Part shown: piece after piece, positions 54,701-61,848 of the stretch
How positions within the stretch are numbered: position 1 is the stretch's first letter
Layout of the letters: every line of letters begins with the position of its first letter
From: an uncultured Lachnospiraceae bacterium
GTDB lineage: Bacteria; Bacillota; Clostridia; Lachnospirales; Lachnospiraceae
Length of the DNA stretch: 64,000 nucleotides
Direction of reading: 5' to 3'
NCBI GenBank assembly: GCA_910588885.1
Contig: CAJUSQ010000004.1
Coordinates: forward strand, 1 to 64,000
Made by a program: the position numbers and the translations under genes
The notes under the pieces: generated by a model
The model's database searches: none
What the model saw: the letters and a program-made list of their open reading frames with translations, nothing else
What the model was told of the DNA's origin: nothing

Positions 54701-54874
54701 ATGGCCGATATGGGGCTTGCCATTGGCCGTAGGCGGCCCGTCATAAAAGGTATAAACTTCCCCGTCCTTCCGGTTTTCCATGCTCTTCTCGAAAATCCGG
54801 TTTTCTTTCCAGAACCGTTCCGTCGCCTTTTCACGTTCCACGAAGTTCATATTCGTATCAACTTTGCCGTACAT
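51725..54874 (-). CDS. ileS: Isoleucyl-tRNA synthetase, long (type 2-like) form
   Basis: Charges tRNA-Ile. 1049 aa class I synthetase with HIGH motif PHIGHVL (55-58) and KMSKSKGNAVDP near 601, plus the CP1 editing domain with WTTTPWTLPSNVGL. The length and the N-terminal sequence resemble the eukaryote-like IleS class, whose members are often less sensitive to pseudomonic acid; this class call is by eye. Expression is controlled by an isoleucine T-box leader immediately upstream. ATG after AAAGGAGA. Confidence 0.95.
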   Translation of the reverse strand: MYGKVDTNMNFVEREKATERFWKENRIFEKSMENRKDGEVYTFYDGPPTANGKPHIGHVLTRVIKDMIPRYQTMKGKMVPRKAGWDTHGLPVELEVEKRLGINGKDQIEEYGLEPFIKQCKESVWKYKGMWEDFSGTVGFWADMDDPYVTYDNDFIESEWWALKQIWERKLLYKGFKIVPYCPRCGTPLSSQEVAQGYKDVKERSAIVRFKVKEEDAYILAWTTTPWTLPSNVGLCVNPEESYVKVKCVDGYTYYMAEALLESVLGKLAEEGAKAYEVLATYQGKELEYKEYEPLFDFAQEIIAKQNKKAHYVVCDSYVTLTDGTGVVHIAPAFGEDDAKVGRVYELPFVQLVNGKGELTEETSYAGVFCKKADPMILQDLEDQGLLFDAPKFEHSYPHCWRCDTPLIYYARESWFIKMTAVKDELIENNNTVNWIPESIGKGRFGDWLENVQDWGISRNRYWGTPLNIWECECGHTHAVGSIEELKSLSGNCPEEIELHRPYIDAVTIRCPECGKEMHRVPEVIDCWFDSGAMPFAQHHYPFENLEIFEQQFPAKFISEAVDQTRGWFYSLLAESTLLFHKAPYENVIVLGHVQDENGQKMSKSKGNAVDPFEALETYGADAIRWYFYINSAPWLPNRFHGKVVQEGQRKFMGTLWNTYAFFVLYANIDGFDASQYKLEYEKLTVMDQWLLSKLNSLVEAVDSNLSNYRIPEAARALQEFTDDMSNWYVRRSRERFWAKGMEQDKINAYMTLYTALVTVAKAAAPMIPFMAEDIYRNLVCSIDPAAPISVHLCDFPKADSARIDKELERNMDGVLKVVVMGRACRNTANLKNRQPLANMFVKASFVLPDFYTEIIAEELNVKKVTFTQDVSSFTDYSFKPQLRTVGPKYGKVLGKIRKALVELDGNEAMAELKRDGVLRLPQTGEEVALTEEDLLITVKQMEGYVTETDQDTAVVLDTNLTPELIEEGFVRELISKIQTMRKEAGFEVMDKINVYYQANEKIRGIFERFGGQIQKEVLAEAIFQGDPKGYEKNWSINGEEVTLGVEKL

Positions 54875-54963
54875 GATATTCTCCTTTGCTCATTTTTCCA
54901 ATCAAAAGCAGGGGCGCTGCCAGCCGTGCAGCCGTCGTCCCAGCGCCGCCGCTTTCATAAGAC

Positions 54964-55245
54964 AAAAAAACCCCGTCCGTAAAAGGACGAGGAATTCCAG
55001 CGCACACCACCTGTTACAACGTACTTGAAGGCTCGTCCTTCGCATACATGGTTCCTATAACGGAGGAACATGCCGTCAGTGCCTACCATCCTACGGAAAA
55101 TCCGTACTCTCTTCAACCTGCTACTCAGAAGGGATATTCAGTAACAGGCTACTAATACCGGCTTCCACCCTCCCGGCTCGCTGTAATGTTCTTCCCGTTA
55201 CTTACTGTCTTCGTCGTCGTATTTCCATTTTTCGTTTCGTTGGTC
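54964..55245 (-). ncRNA. T-box riboswitch leader of ileS (isoleucine specifier)
   Basis: On the minus strand, in order: stem I with AGTAAGTA, the distal AGCGAGCCGGGAGGGTGG segment, and a specifier loop GAATATCCC carrying ATC (Ile) at 55133-55135; an intermediate stem region; the T-box AGGTGGTGTGCGC (55012-55000) whose TGGT can pair with ACCA of uncharged tRNA-Ile; and a terminator CCTCGTCC/GGACGGGG with seven T (54992-54964). Uncharged tRNA-Ile should stabilise the antiterminator and allow ileS transcription. Confidence 0.93.
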
Positions 55246-55252
55246 GCTTCAT

Positions 55253-55282
55253 ATTATAAAGCCTGATATCCGCTCTTGTCAA
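55253..55282 (-). promoter_or_regulatory. SigA promoter of the ileS T-box transcript
   Basis: On the minus strand perfect TTGACA (55277-55282), 18-bp spacer and perfect TATAAT (55253-55258). The -35 box lies within the loop side of the hairpin at 55258-55298. Confidence 0.85.
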
Positions 55283-55298
55283 GAGCATATCAGGCTTT
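55258..55298. terminator. Terminator-like hairpin overlapping the ileS promoter
   Basis: AAAGCCTGATAT pairs with ATATCAGGCTTT, and inside it GCTCTT with AAGAGC around GTC. On the plus strand it ends in six T. On the minus strand it would terminate transcripts from the DUF4190 gene (TTTATAAT tail). The same DNA encodes the ileS promoter. Confidence 0.75.
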
Positions 55299-55394
55299 TT
55301 TCTCAAAACTGCCAAAGCGGCCCTTACTGTATTGGCCTGTGGCCGTGCACCACAGTGCATGGCCCAGGAGTAAACAGTAACAACATTCCGATTC

Positions 55395-55784
55395 TTAATA
55401 GCTGTAGCCGTATTCTTCCAGCATCCTATACAATTCGTTGTAGGCGCCGATGGACTGCAGATAATTTCCATATATCGTCAGAGCGATAAATAAAATCAGG
55501 CCAATGGATGCGCAGACGATTCCGGCAATTGCCATTCCCTTTGACTCATTTTTCACAATCTGAAGAATTCCCAGAACAATTGCTATAATTCCCAGGGGAA
55601 GAACGGTACACCACATGCAGCAGGTAATAAGCGCCAGGATTCCGCATACCATAGATGCGATTCCAAAGCCTTTACTCTGTCCTTTCAAAGGTGCATAATT
55701 TGCACTTCCGCCATAGGATGATACGTCCGGCGCCTGGGTATACTGCGGGCCGTTGTTTTGGTCAAACCTGTTGTCTTCACTCAT
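55395..55784 (-). CDS. DUF4190-type small membrane protein
   Basis: 129 aa. A polar, Gln/Asn/Tyr-rich N-terminal 38 residues precedes two hydrophobic segments (about 41-75 and 84-108) with GFGIASMVCGILALITCC and KGMAIAGIVCASIGLIL, the repeated pattern of DUF4190 proteins. Function unknown. ATG after TTGGAGGAAATG. Upstream DNA contains two TATAATTATA palindromes. Confidence 0.75.
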   Translation of the reverse strand: MSEDNRFDQNNGPQYTQAPDVSSYGGSANYAPLKGQSKGFGIASMVCGILALITCCMWCTVLPLGIIAIVLGILQIVKNESKGMAIAGIVCASIGLILFIALTIYGNYLQSIGAYNELYRMLEEYGYSY

Positions 55785-55807
55785 ACTTCATTTCCTCCAA
55801 TTACTTT

Positions 55808-55844
55808 TATAATTATATTATATATTCTTATATCTATAATTATA
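55808..55844. repeat. Two copies of TATAATTATA before the DUF4190 gene
   Basis: Self-complementary TATAATTATA at 55808-55817 and 55835-55844, 27 bp apart, in an AT-rich promoter region. Could be operator half-sites or chance in AT-rich DNA. Confidence 0.3.
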
Positions 55845-55964
55845 TCAAACTTCACTTCTGTTCTTTTGAAATACCGTGCCGCAAACGGAACTGCTGCAAA
55901 ACAGATCTTAATCTTAAGTATAGATATAAGATAAAAATATCTTTATGATGCTTTTCAATTATGC

Positions 55965-56285
55965 TTATAATTTATCCGCCGCTTCCAATAATTCCATCAT
56001 ATGCCGGCGTTTCTTCAAAGAACCGTTCCGGTAAATTTCTTTCATCCTGTCCGGAATGATCCCCTCGGGATCTGCCTCCCCTTTCACCAGGTAATCCAGG
56101 CTTAATCCCAGTATCCTGCTGATTTCAATCAGATTATCTATGGATAACCCGGCGTTCCCCCGTTCTACCCCGCCATAATGCTTGACTGAAATATTTAATT
56201 TCTCTGCCATCTGCTCCTGAGTCAGATGCAGCAGCTTTCTTCGCTTTTTCATCCGCTCGCCCATGCAGACTCTGTAATCTTTCAT
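55965..56285 (-). CDS. XRE-family helix-turn-helix regulator
   Basis: 106 aa. HTH domain at about 8-66 with RRKLLHLTQEQMAEKLNISVKH as recognition region (helix 2-3) and ISRILGLSLDYLVKG as its end; the C-terminal 35 residues are a charged helix for dimerisation. Probably a repressor. A perfect 10-3-10 palindrome with an embedded TATAAT lies 63 bp upstream and is a likely autoregulatory site. Downstream of psd on the same strand. Confidence 0.88.
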   Translation of the reverse strand: MKDYRVCMGERMKKRRKLLHLTQEQMAEKLNISVKHYGGVERGNAGLSIDNLIEISRILGLSLDYLVKGEADPEGIIPDRMKEIYRNGSLKKRRHMMELLEAADKL

Positions 56286-56347
56286 TTATAGTCTATCATT
56301 CCCTTTCCTTTGGTAAAACAAAGTATGCATTCCCAAAAAGCAGAAAT

Positions 56348-56370
56348 ATTATAACCTATGAGGTTATAAT
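56348..56370. promoter_or_regulatory. Perfect palindrome, operator candidate for the XRE gene
   Basis: ATTATAACCT-ATG-AGGTTATAAT, flawless 10-bp arms, in the 105-bp gap between psd and the XRE gene. On the minus strand its distal half supplies TATAAT. Confidence 0.6.
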
Positions 56371-56390
56371 CTCATCTGTCCGCCCACCAT

Positions 56391-57257
56391 TTACCCCTTC
56401 CGGCTTACTCCCATCACTTCTCCCATGCGCACCGGAATTTCCGCCCCTTCCCTCTGATACTTCATTCCTTTCTCCCGGAACTCCTTGGTAAAGCGCACCG
56501 CTTTCTCCGGAAGCAGAAGCAGGATCGTGGATCCGCCAAATTCAAAATACCCCTTTTCTTCCCCGGCCCTTACCGTTTCTCCCGGCAGAGGCTGCCGCTC
56601 GTTCCGGATCTTCCCTACCAGCAGCGCCCCGATCTCCATCTGTACCATTGCACCGAAGCCTTCCGCCGCAAGCACCTGGTATTCCCTGGTGTTTTGTGCA
56701 AATACGGGAACATTGCGCAATGCAACCGGGCGGACGCAGTGCAGCTTTCCCGGTATTACCCCGGAACGAAGGAACTGGCCTTCCGCCCCATAACAGTATC
56801 GGTGGTAATGCGCCGGGGTCAGCCGGAACACAAGCCCGATCCCCCTTTGAAATCCTGCCGCAAGCTCCTGGTCCTGCAGCAGGTCTTCCAGGGAAAAACG
56901 GGTGTTTTTAATCGAAAAAACCGTATCCTCCCCAATCCTCACACAGGTCAGGAAGCCGTCGCAGGGGCTGATCAGCGTTCCTGCTGCCGCCCCGGCACAG
57001 GTTTCTTTCCGTTTTCTGGTAAAAAAATCATTAAAGGACGCAAACCCCTTTTGGGGAATTTCGATATCCGTTAAATCAATCCGATACTTTCGGATATAAT
57101 ACGGGGCCAGCCACCTCGAAGCCCCGGAGGAGAGGAAACGCCCCGCCGCCTTGGACACCTCGGGGTGTACCAGTCCTTTTAAACACAGCCTTCCGAAAGC
57201 GGTCCCATATAAAAACCGCAAAAGAAAAGTATCCGAACTGCTTGTCTTTCGTTTCAT
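56391..57257 (-). CDS. psd: Phosphatidylserine decarboxylase proenzyme
   Basis: 288 aa. Converts phosphatidylserine to phosphatidylethanolamine at the membrane. The self-cleavage site that forms the pyruvoyl group is the Ser of FGGST at about residue 242, slightly different from the LGST of proteobacterial enzymes. SPCDGFLT and HYHRYCYG fit the family. Starts 12 bp after pssA, so the two form a phospholipid operon, with the XRE gene following. Confidence 0.93.
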   Translation of the reverse strand: MKRKTSSSDTFLLRFLYGTAFGRLCLKGLVHPEVSKAAGRFLSSGASRWLAPYYIRKYRIDLTDIEIPQKGFASFNDFFTRKRKETCAGAAAGTLISPCDGFLTCVRIGEDTVFSIKNTRFSLEDLLQDQELAAGFQRGIGLVFRLTPAHYHRYCYGAEGQFLRSGVIPGKLHCVRPVALRNVPVFAQNTREYQVLAAEGFGAMVQMEIGALLVGKIRNERQPLPGETVRAGEEKGYFEFGGSTILLLLPEKAVRFTKEFREKGMKYQREGAEIPVRMGEVMGVSRKG

Positions 57258-57269
57258 TTTCGCACCTCT

Positions 57270-57911
57270 TTACATCACATTCCACCGGATATAACAAAAC
57301 ATCCCCACAACCTCCAGCATCCCCAAAAGCAGGAGCGCAATCTTTCCCCTGGTTCCCGGCTTCTTAATCTCTACGGGGGACAGATAGCCGATTCCCGTAA
57401 ACACCAGAAGCGCCGGAAAAAGAATCCTGTTTTTACAGAACCGGTAGTTATAGGCCAGATAAACCATGGGCAGCAGAATTGCAATCGTCGTAACCGGAAC
57501 CCCTAAATAGCTCTTCCGCTTCTCCGTCGTCTGCCCCTGCCGCTCTTCTTCCATCACATTAAAAAAAGCCAGCCGGATCAGGGCGCACAGGACAAATACC
57601 GAAGCAACCATCCCCACCCAGGGATTTTTTTCCGAAACCATATAGACAATCACCCCCGGCAGTACCCCGAAGCTGATCAGGTCACTGAGGGAATCAATCT
57701 GAATTCCAAACCTTTTTTCACTGTCCGTCCTTGTTTTTGTGGAGGCCACCGTTCCGTCAAACATATCACAAACTCCTGCCAGGATCAAACAGAGCACCGC
57801 TTCCCAATAATTCTGTCCAATTGCCCAAAGGATGCCCTGAAACGCAAAAAACATTCCGCAATATGTAAGTATTACCGTATAATCATAATATCCCAGTATT
57901 TTTTTCTTCAT
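57270..57911 (-). CDS. pssA: CDP-diacylglycerol-serine O-phosphatidyltransferase
   Basis: 213 aa with about six membrane helices. Makes phosphatidylserine from CDP-diacylglycerol and serine. The CDP-alcohol phosphotransferase motif is DMFDGTVAS...GIQIDSLSD (about 47-72), with all four acidic residues. First gene of the pssA-psd operon. Confidence 0.93.
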   Translation of the reverse strand: MKKKILGYYDYTVILTYCGMFFAFQGILWAIGQNYWEAVLCLILAGVCDMFDGTVASTKTRTDSEKRFGIQIDSLSDLISFGVLPGVIVYMVSEKNPWVGMVASVFVLCALIRLAFFNVMEEERQGQTTEKRKSYLGVPVTTIAILLPMVYLAYNYRFCKNRILFPALLVFTGIGYLSPVEIKKPGTRGKIALLLLGMLEVVGMFCYIRWNVM

Positions 57912-58044
57912 TCTAATTTCTCCTCATTTCCTTCCGCAGGCAAAAGCAGGGCTTCCAAACCATCTCGTCCTTTCAACCTCCATGCTTCCTGCGCACATCA
58001 CTCCCACTCTACTATCATATTGCCTTTTTGGATACATGGCAAGC

Positions 58045-58074
58045 ATTATATGAATATTTTAAGAATTTTGTCGA
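58045..58074 (-). promoter_or_regulatory. SigA-like promoter of pssA-psd
   Basis: On the minus strand TCGACA (58069-58074), 18-bp spacer, perfect TATAAT (58045-58050); leader about 130 nt. Confidence 0.55.
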
Positions 58075-58140
58075 AATTTCTTTAAAAAAAGTTTCGATTT
58101 TTGGATAAAACTGGTTCCGGTCCCATTTTACAAAACAAAA

Positions 58141-58164
58141 CCGCAGGGAACTTCCTCCCTGCGG
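58141..58164 (-). terminator. Intrinsic terminator of the 149-aa membrane protein gene
   Basis: Perfect 9-bp arms CCGCAGGGA and TCCCTGCGG around 6 nt; on the minus strand followed by TTTTGTTTTG. Confidence 0.85.
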
Positions 58165-58179
58165 CCGTTTCACACCCTC

Positions 58180-58629
58180 CTATTCCTCCGCCTGCCTGGG
58201 CCGGGCCTTCTCCAGCGCCTGTTCAATGGCATTCAGCAATACCGTAGAGGTATAGTGATTTTCATCTGAAAAGGTAATATTTTCCGTGGACTGCTTTTCA
58301 TAAATCTGCTGGCTGATGCTATCCAGCGCCGGCTGCATCAAAGGATACATGGCAGCAACCGTTTCATCCATATTTACCAATGATATGGAGTTAATCCGGT
58401 TGTTATCTATTACAACTTCCACATCAACGGCACTGTCATTGAACTGAATGGATGAATTATATACTCCCGCTATGTACTGCATGGTTTCTGCGGTTTCCTT
58501 TTTTTCCTTCTTATCGGGCAAAAACATAAAGATCAGCAGCAGAATCAAAAGAATGCCCAATACTGCAAAAATTGCCGTATAAATCAGTTCCTTCATATGA
58601 AGAACCACGATTTTCGTCTTGGAACTCAA
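58180..58629 (-). CDS. Membrane-anchored hypothetical protein
   Basis: 149 aa. One membrane helix (about 15-38) and an extracellular-type domain with VEVVIDNNRINSISLVNMDE, a pattern reminiscent of FMN-binding/peptidase-propeptide-like small folds, but I cannot assign it. TTG start at 58629, 6 nt after AGGAGGG; the first in-frame ATG lies 11 codons downstream with no ribosome site. Single gene with its own terminator. Confidence 0.75.
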   Translation of the reverse strand: MSSKTKIVVLHMKELIYTAIFAVLGILLILLLIFMFLPDKKEKKETAETMQYIAGVYNSSIQFNDSAVDVEVVIDNNRINSISLVNMDETVAAMYPLMQPALDSISQQIYEKQSTENITFSDENHYTSTVLLNAIEQALEKARPRQAEE

Positions 58630-58723
58630 GGGTAGCCCTCCTGATAAACTTTCACTTGATTAAATGTATGAAAAATAAGAAAGGTTTATGCTACCCCTCG
58701 AAAAAATAATTTAGAAATAAGTA

Positions 58724-58752
58724 TTGACAAATCCCGCCATTTATTGTAATAT
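58724..58752 (+). promoter_or_regulatory. SigA promoter of tRNA-Gly
   Basis: Perfect TTGACA (58724-58729), 17-bp spacer, TAATAT (58747-58752). Confidence 0.8.
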
Positions 58753-58788
58753 ACTAAATGTGTTCAGCAGAACACAATACTCTTAAAT

Positions 58789-58861
58789 GCGCGAGTGGCT
58801 CAGTTGGTGGAGCGCGACCTTGCCAAGGTCGAGGCCGCGGGTTCGAGTCCCGTCTCGCGCT
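58789..58861 (+). tRNA. tRNA-Gly (anticodon GCC)
   Basis: 73 nt cloverleaf: acceptor GCGCGAG/CTCGCGC with discriminator T, D arm with AGTTGGTGG, anticodon stem CGACC/GGTCG with loop TTGCCAA (anticodon GCC at 58822-58824), and T arm with GGTTCGAGTCC. CCA is not encoded. No integrase or direct repeat of its 3' end is seen nearby. Confidence 0.97.
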
Positions 58862-58932
58862 TTTTATTTATTCATAATTTTTCATACACAGCGGCGCTCC
58901 GGTTGGGAGGGCTGTTTTTGTGTCTATGGCCC

Positions 58933-58958
58933 AAAAGCCTTGCATCCGCAAGGCTTTT
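58933..58958. terminator. Bidirectional terminator between tRNA-Gly and the OLD-like gene
   Basis: Perfect 11-bp arms AAAAGCCTTGC and GCAAGGCTTTT around ATCC, with A and T tracts on both sides. Confidence 0.9.
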
Positions 58959-58968
58959 TATTGTGGTT

Positions 58969-60837
58969 TCAAACTCCCGATCCCTCTACCATCCGGTTTT
59001 CAAAATAAGAAAACCGCTCGATATGCTCCAGGATATCCGCAAATTCCTGCCTGGGCGCCAGGGAAATATACTGTTTCAGCAGCTCCTGCTCCCGCTCCCG
59101 GTAAGGGCCGTAAAACAAGTCAAACAGGTTATGCCCCCGCAGGTGGATTTTTATCTCCTCCATATGGGCTTTCATATCTGCTTCCGATGAAAAATCTCTG
59201 CCCAGCACCTCCCGCAGGCGCTGGCCGCTCTGAAGGCGGTGGAGGTATTCCTTCCATTTTGCAAACAAAATCCGGTAAAATTCCGCCTCCGACTTAAGAA
59301 CCCCGATTTTCACCATAATTTCCGGATTCAGGAAATAATTCTCAAAAGAATAATATTTTAATATTAAAACATTTTTTGGTGTTACCCGCGGAAGCTTATC
59401 CGCATCTTCCCGGTTCCGCTCTTCATAATAACGGCAAAGCTGCCTGGCAAGCTCCCCGGCATCCTTCCCGTCCCCGTCCCGAATCATCAAAAATTGATCC
59501 TTTAAATAAATTTTGTTCATATATTTCAGGTTGGCATACGTCTTGATATTGGTACAGCTGTTGGTGCTGATAATCGCAATCCGGGACATTCGGCCATCGG
59601 GCCCCTGAAGCTCCCCATAATACTTTTCCAGCAGCAGGGGCAGGCGGCTTTTATCCTGCTTGCCTTCCACGATAAATACGAAATTCACATTCAGCAGATC
59701 CCCCGCCGTATGGCCCAGCTCATTCAAAATCGCGTCAATATCCGTTTTTTCCCGGACATTGGTATAAAAATCCTTATCTCGGTAAATCTGCCGGATCTGG
59801 CGGCTGTTAAAATTCGAAAGCATATTGGGAGAATGGGTCGTAAACACCACCTGGTTCTTCTTGGACAGGCGATAGAGGATCTCACCGGCGGATTTCTGAA
59901 GCCCCGGATGCAAAAAGGTTCCCGGATCCTCCAAAAGGATCAGGCTGGGAATATGGTTCTTCTCCTCCACATATGCCTCAATCAGGGACAGCATATAAAT
60001 CCGGCGCATCCCTTTTCCCAGCGAGGACATCTCACTGACCCGGTTTTCCCTGGCGTCATAGACCTCCCCCTTCACCTGGAAGGCCCGCTTGGCGTCATAC
60101 TGCAGGCGGTAGCGGATCTCCTCCGCAAACCCGCCGTTTTTCCGAAAGCAGGCATTGACCCGCCTGGAAAAATCGTTCAGATTCGTCTGATACAGCTTAT
60201 ATTCCAAGAGCCGGGAAAGCTCCAGGGCATTCAGTTCCGAAGCATTTTTCTTATAAATGACCTGGATGCACTGAAAGCACCGGATGCACTGCTTTGCCCC
60301 ATCGAACATGCAGCAGTCCCGACGCATCCGGTTTAAAATATCATCCTCCCGGAACATTAAAATTTCCTCCTGCAGCTGCAGAAGGTCCTGCTGGGCTTCC
60401 ATGAAATACACCTTGGGAAATACCTGGGGGATGTATTTATTATGCTTTTTCACCCCGTCCTCATAGCGGACCTTCCCGCTGCGGTTCGCCAGAAACGTAA
60501 ACGAAAGCACCCCGTTTTGATAGGAGGGAAGCTTGCTGCCGAAATCCCGCCGCCAGGCTTCCCATCTGCGGTAAGTGCTGACTAACCCATTGGCAAAAAA
60601 GAGCCTTAGGTCTTCCTCTTCCATGCGCAGCGCCACTTCAATCTCAATATTCTGGCCCTTTTCGTTAAAATCCTCTTCCTCAAACGTACAGGCTCCGGCC
60701 AGGGCCCGGATCACCTTTAGAATGCTGCTTTTCCCGGTATTGTTCCGCCCAACCAGAATCAGCGCATTCTCAATATCCGAAAGCCGCATGTCCCGTATAA
60801 ATTTCAAATTCCGTATATGCAGAGTCTCCAAACGCAT
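58969..60837 (-). CDS. OLD-like AAA ATPase/TOPRIM nuclease
   Basis: About 622 aa. N-terminal ABC-type ATPase with Walker A VGRNNTGKSS (29-38), a long middle insertion, Walker B LILLEDPGTFLHPG and H-loop FTTHSPNML; C-terminal TOPRIM domain with Glu in FIVEGKQDKSR (about 386) and the acidic motif MIRDGDGKDAGE (about 449). This is the layout of OLD-family ATP-powered nucleases, which act in DNA metabolism or phage defence. A UvrD-like helicase (GajB) or reverse transcriptase partner is absent, so it would be a stand-alone (class 1-like) protein. ATG at 60837; a TTG two codons upstream is also possible. Confidence 0.85.
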   Translation of the reverse strand: MRLETLHIRNLKFIRDMRLSDIENALILVGRNNTGKSSILKVIRALAGACTFEEEDFNEKGQNIEIEVALRMEEEDLRLFFANGLVSTYRRWEAWRRDFGSKLPSYQNGVLSFTFLANRSGKVRYEDGVKKHNKYIPQVFPKVYFMEAQQDLLQLQEEILMFREDDILNRMRRDCCMFDGAKQCIRCFQCIQVIYKKNASELNALELSRLLEYKLYQTNLNDFSRRVNACFRKNGGFAEEIRYRLQYDAKRAFQVKGEVYDARENRVSEMSSLGKGMRRIYMLSLIEAYVEEKNHIPSLILLEDPGTFLHPGLQKSAGEILYRLSKKNQVVFTTHSPNMLSNFNSRQIRQIYRDKDFYTNVREKTDIDAILNELGHTAGDLLNVNFVFIVEGKQDKSRLPLLLEKYYGELQGPDGRMSRIAIISTNSCTNIKTYANLKYMNKIYLKDQFLMIRDGDGKDAGELARQLCRYYEERNREDADKLPRVTPKNVLILKYYSFENYFLNPEIMVKIGVLKSEAEFYRILFAKWKEYLHRLQSGQRLREVLGRDFSSEADMKAHMEEIKIHLRGHNLFDLFYGPYREREQELLKQYISLAPRQEFADILEHIERFSYFENRMVEGSGV

Positions 60838-60871
60838 TGACAAACCACGATCCTATCCCATAAAGTGAGAA

Positions 60872-60891
60872 GGCTGCACCCCGGTGCAGCC
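60872..60891. terminator. Hairpin between degV and the OLD-like gene
   Basis: Perfect 9-bp arms GGCTGCACC and GGTGCAGCC around two bases; no T tract. Weak terminator or RNA processing/stability element. Confidence 0.35.
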
Positions 60892-60896
60892 CAACC

Positions 60897-61736
60897 TTAG
60901 ACAACCATTATAATTCCGCCGTCATTGGCATACATACTGCTGATGCCTGCGGTATCCACTACGAAAATATCTTTGAACTTTGCCAGCTTCTCCAGCTTCT
61001 CTACGATGCTTTTCGCCCGCTGGGGGCAATTGCAGTGGGCAATGGCCAAAATCTTCGTCTCACAATCCTGCACCTTGCCAAGCATTGCCTGGATCATCTT
61101 ATCCAGCGCCTTATTCATGCCCCGGGCCTGATCCAGCTGACAGATCTCCCCTTCGTCGGTAGAGCCCATCACCGGCTTGATATTCAAAGCGCTGGCTACA
61201 AAGGCTTTCAGATTGCTCAAACGACCGTTCTTGCGGAGGGTTTCCAGCGTTTCCAGCACAAAATAAGTATTCTGCCGGAAAATGTATGTCTCCACGGCTT
61301 CCACCACTTCTTCAAAGGCCATTCCGGCCTCTTCGCATTCCTGGATCTTCATGGCAATCAGTGTTTCCCCTACGGAAGCGGATTTCGAATCAAAGACGTG
61401 GATCTGCTTCTCTCCTTTTTCTTCTATATATAAGGATTTCCCAAGCTCGGCGCTGTTGTAGGAGCCGCTTAGCTTCGCTGACAGGGTCACGGCATAAATA
61501 TGCTCCGCCTCACAGTCATAGGCCCTGAAATACCGTTCCGGGGAAGGGCAGGTGGATTTCGGGCAATTGGGGCTCTTCTTCACCCTGTACAAAAATTCTG
61601 CCTGCTCGAAGGTTTCATCGTCTATGATATGATAATCATCTACAAAAATCTCCAAGGGTACGGTTTCAAAATGACGGTCCTTTTTTAAATTCTCCGGCAG
61701 CTCTCCGCAGCTGTCCACCACGATCTTATAACTCAT
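60897..61736 (-). CDS. DegV family fatty-acid-binding protein
   Basis: 279 aa. N-terminal domain begins YKIVVDSCGELP, followed by the STCPSPERY and VTLSAKLSGSYNSA segments, which in this family line the fatty-acid pocket; in Gram-positives such proteins (FakB) present fatty acids to the kinase FakA. No fakA is in the window. ATG at 61736 is 6 nt after AGGAGG, two codons inside an alternative ATG that abuts it. Confidence 0.9.
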   Translation of the reverse strand: MSYKIVVDSCGELPENLKKDRHFETVPLEIFVDDYHIIDDETFEQAEFLYRVKKSPNCPKSTCPSPERYFRAYDCEAEHIYAVTLSAKLSGSYNSAELGKSLYIEEKGEKQIHVFDSKSASVGETLIAMKIQECEEAGMAFEEVVEAVETYIFRQNTYFVLETLETLRKNGRLSNLKAFVASALNIKPVMGSTDEGEICQLDQARGMNKALDKMIQAMLGKVQDCETKILAIAHCNCPQRAKSIVEKLEKLAKFKDIFVVDTAGISSMYANDGGIIMVV

Positions 61737-61848
61737 GTCCATCCTCCTAGATATCTATATCGTATTTTCTTTTCTAAAATAATTCTTGACATAGTTTTGA
61801 ATACTACTTAATACTAACATAAATACCCGGTTTTGAAAAGTCCTTCTT

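Noticed and set aside
58969..60837. Gabija defence system (GajA plus GajB)
   Set aside because: No UvrD-like helicase gene next to the OLD-like protein; the downstream and upstream genes are tRNA-Gly and DegV.
58789..60843. Integrated element at tRNA-Gly
   Set aside because: No integrase, no repeat of the tRNA 3' end, and the G+C content of the following genes is similar to the rest of the window.
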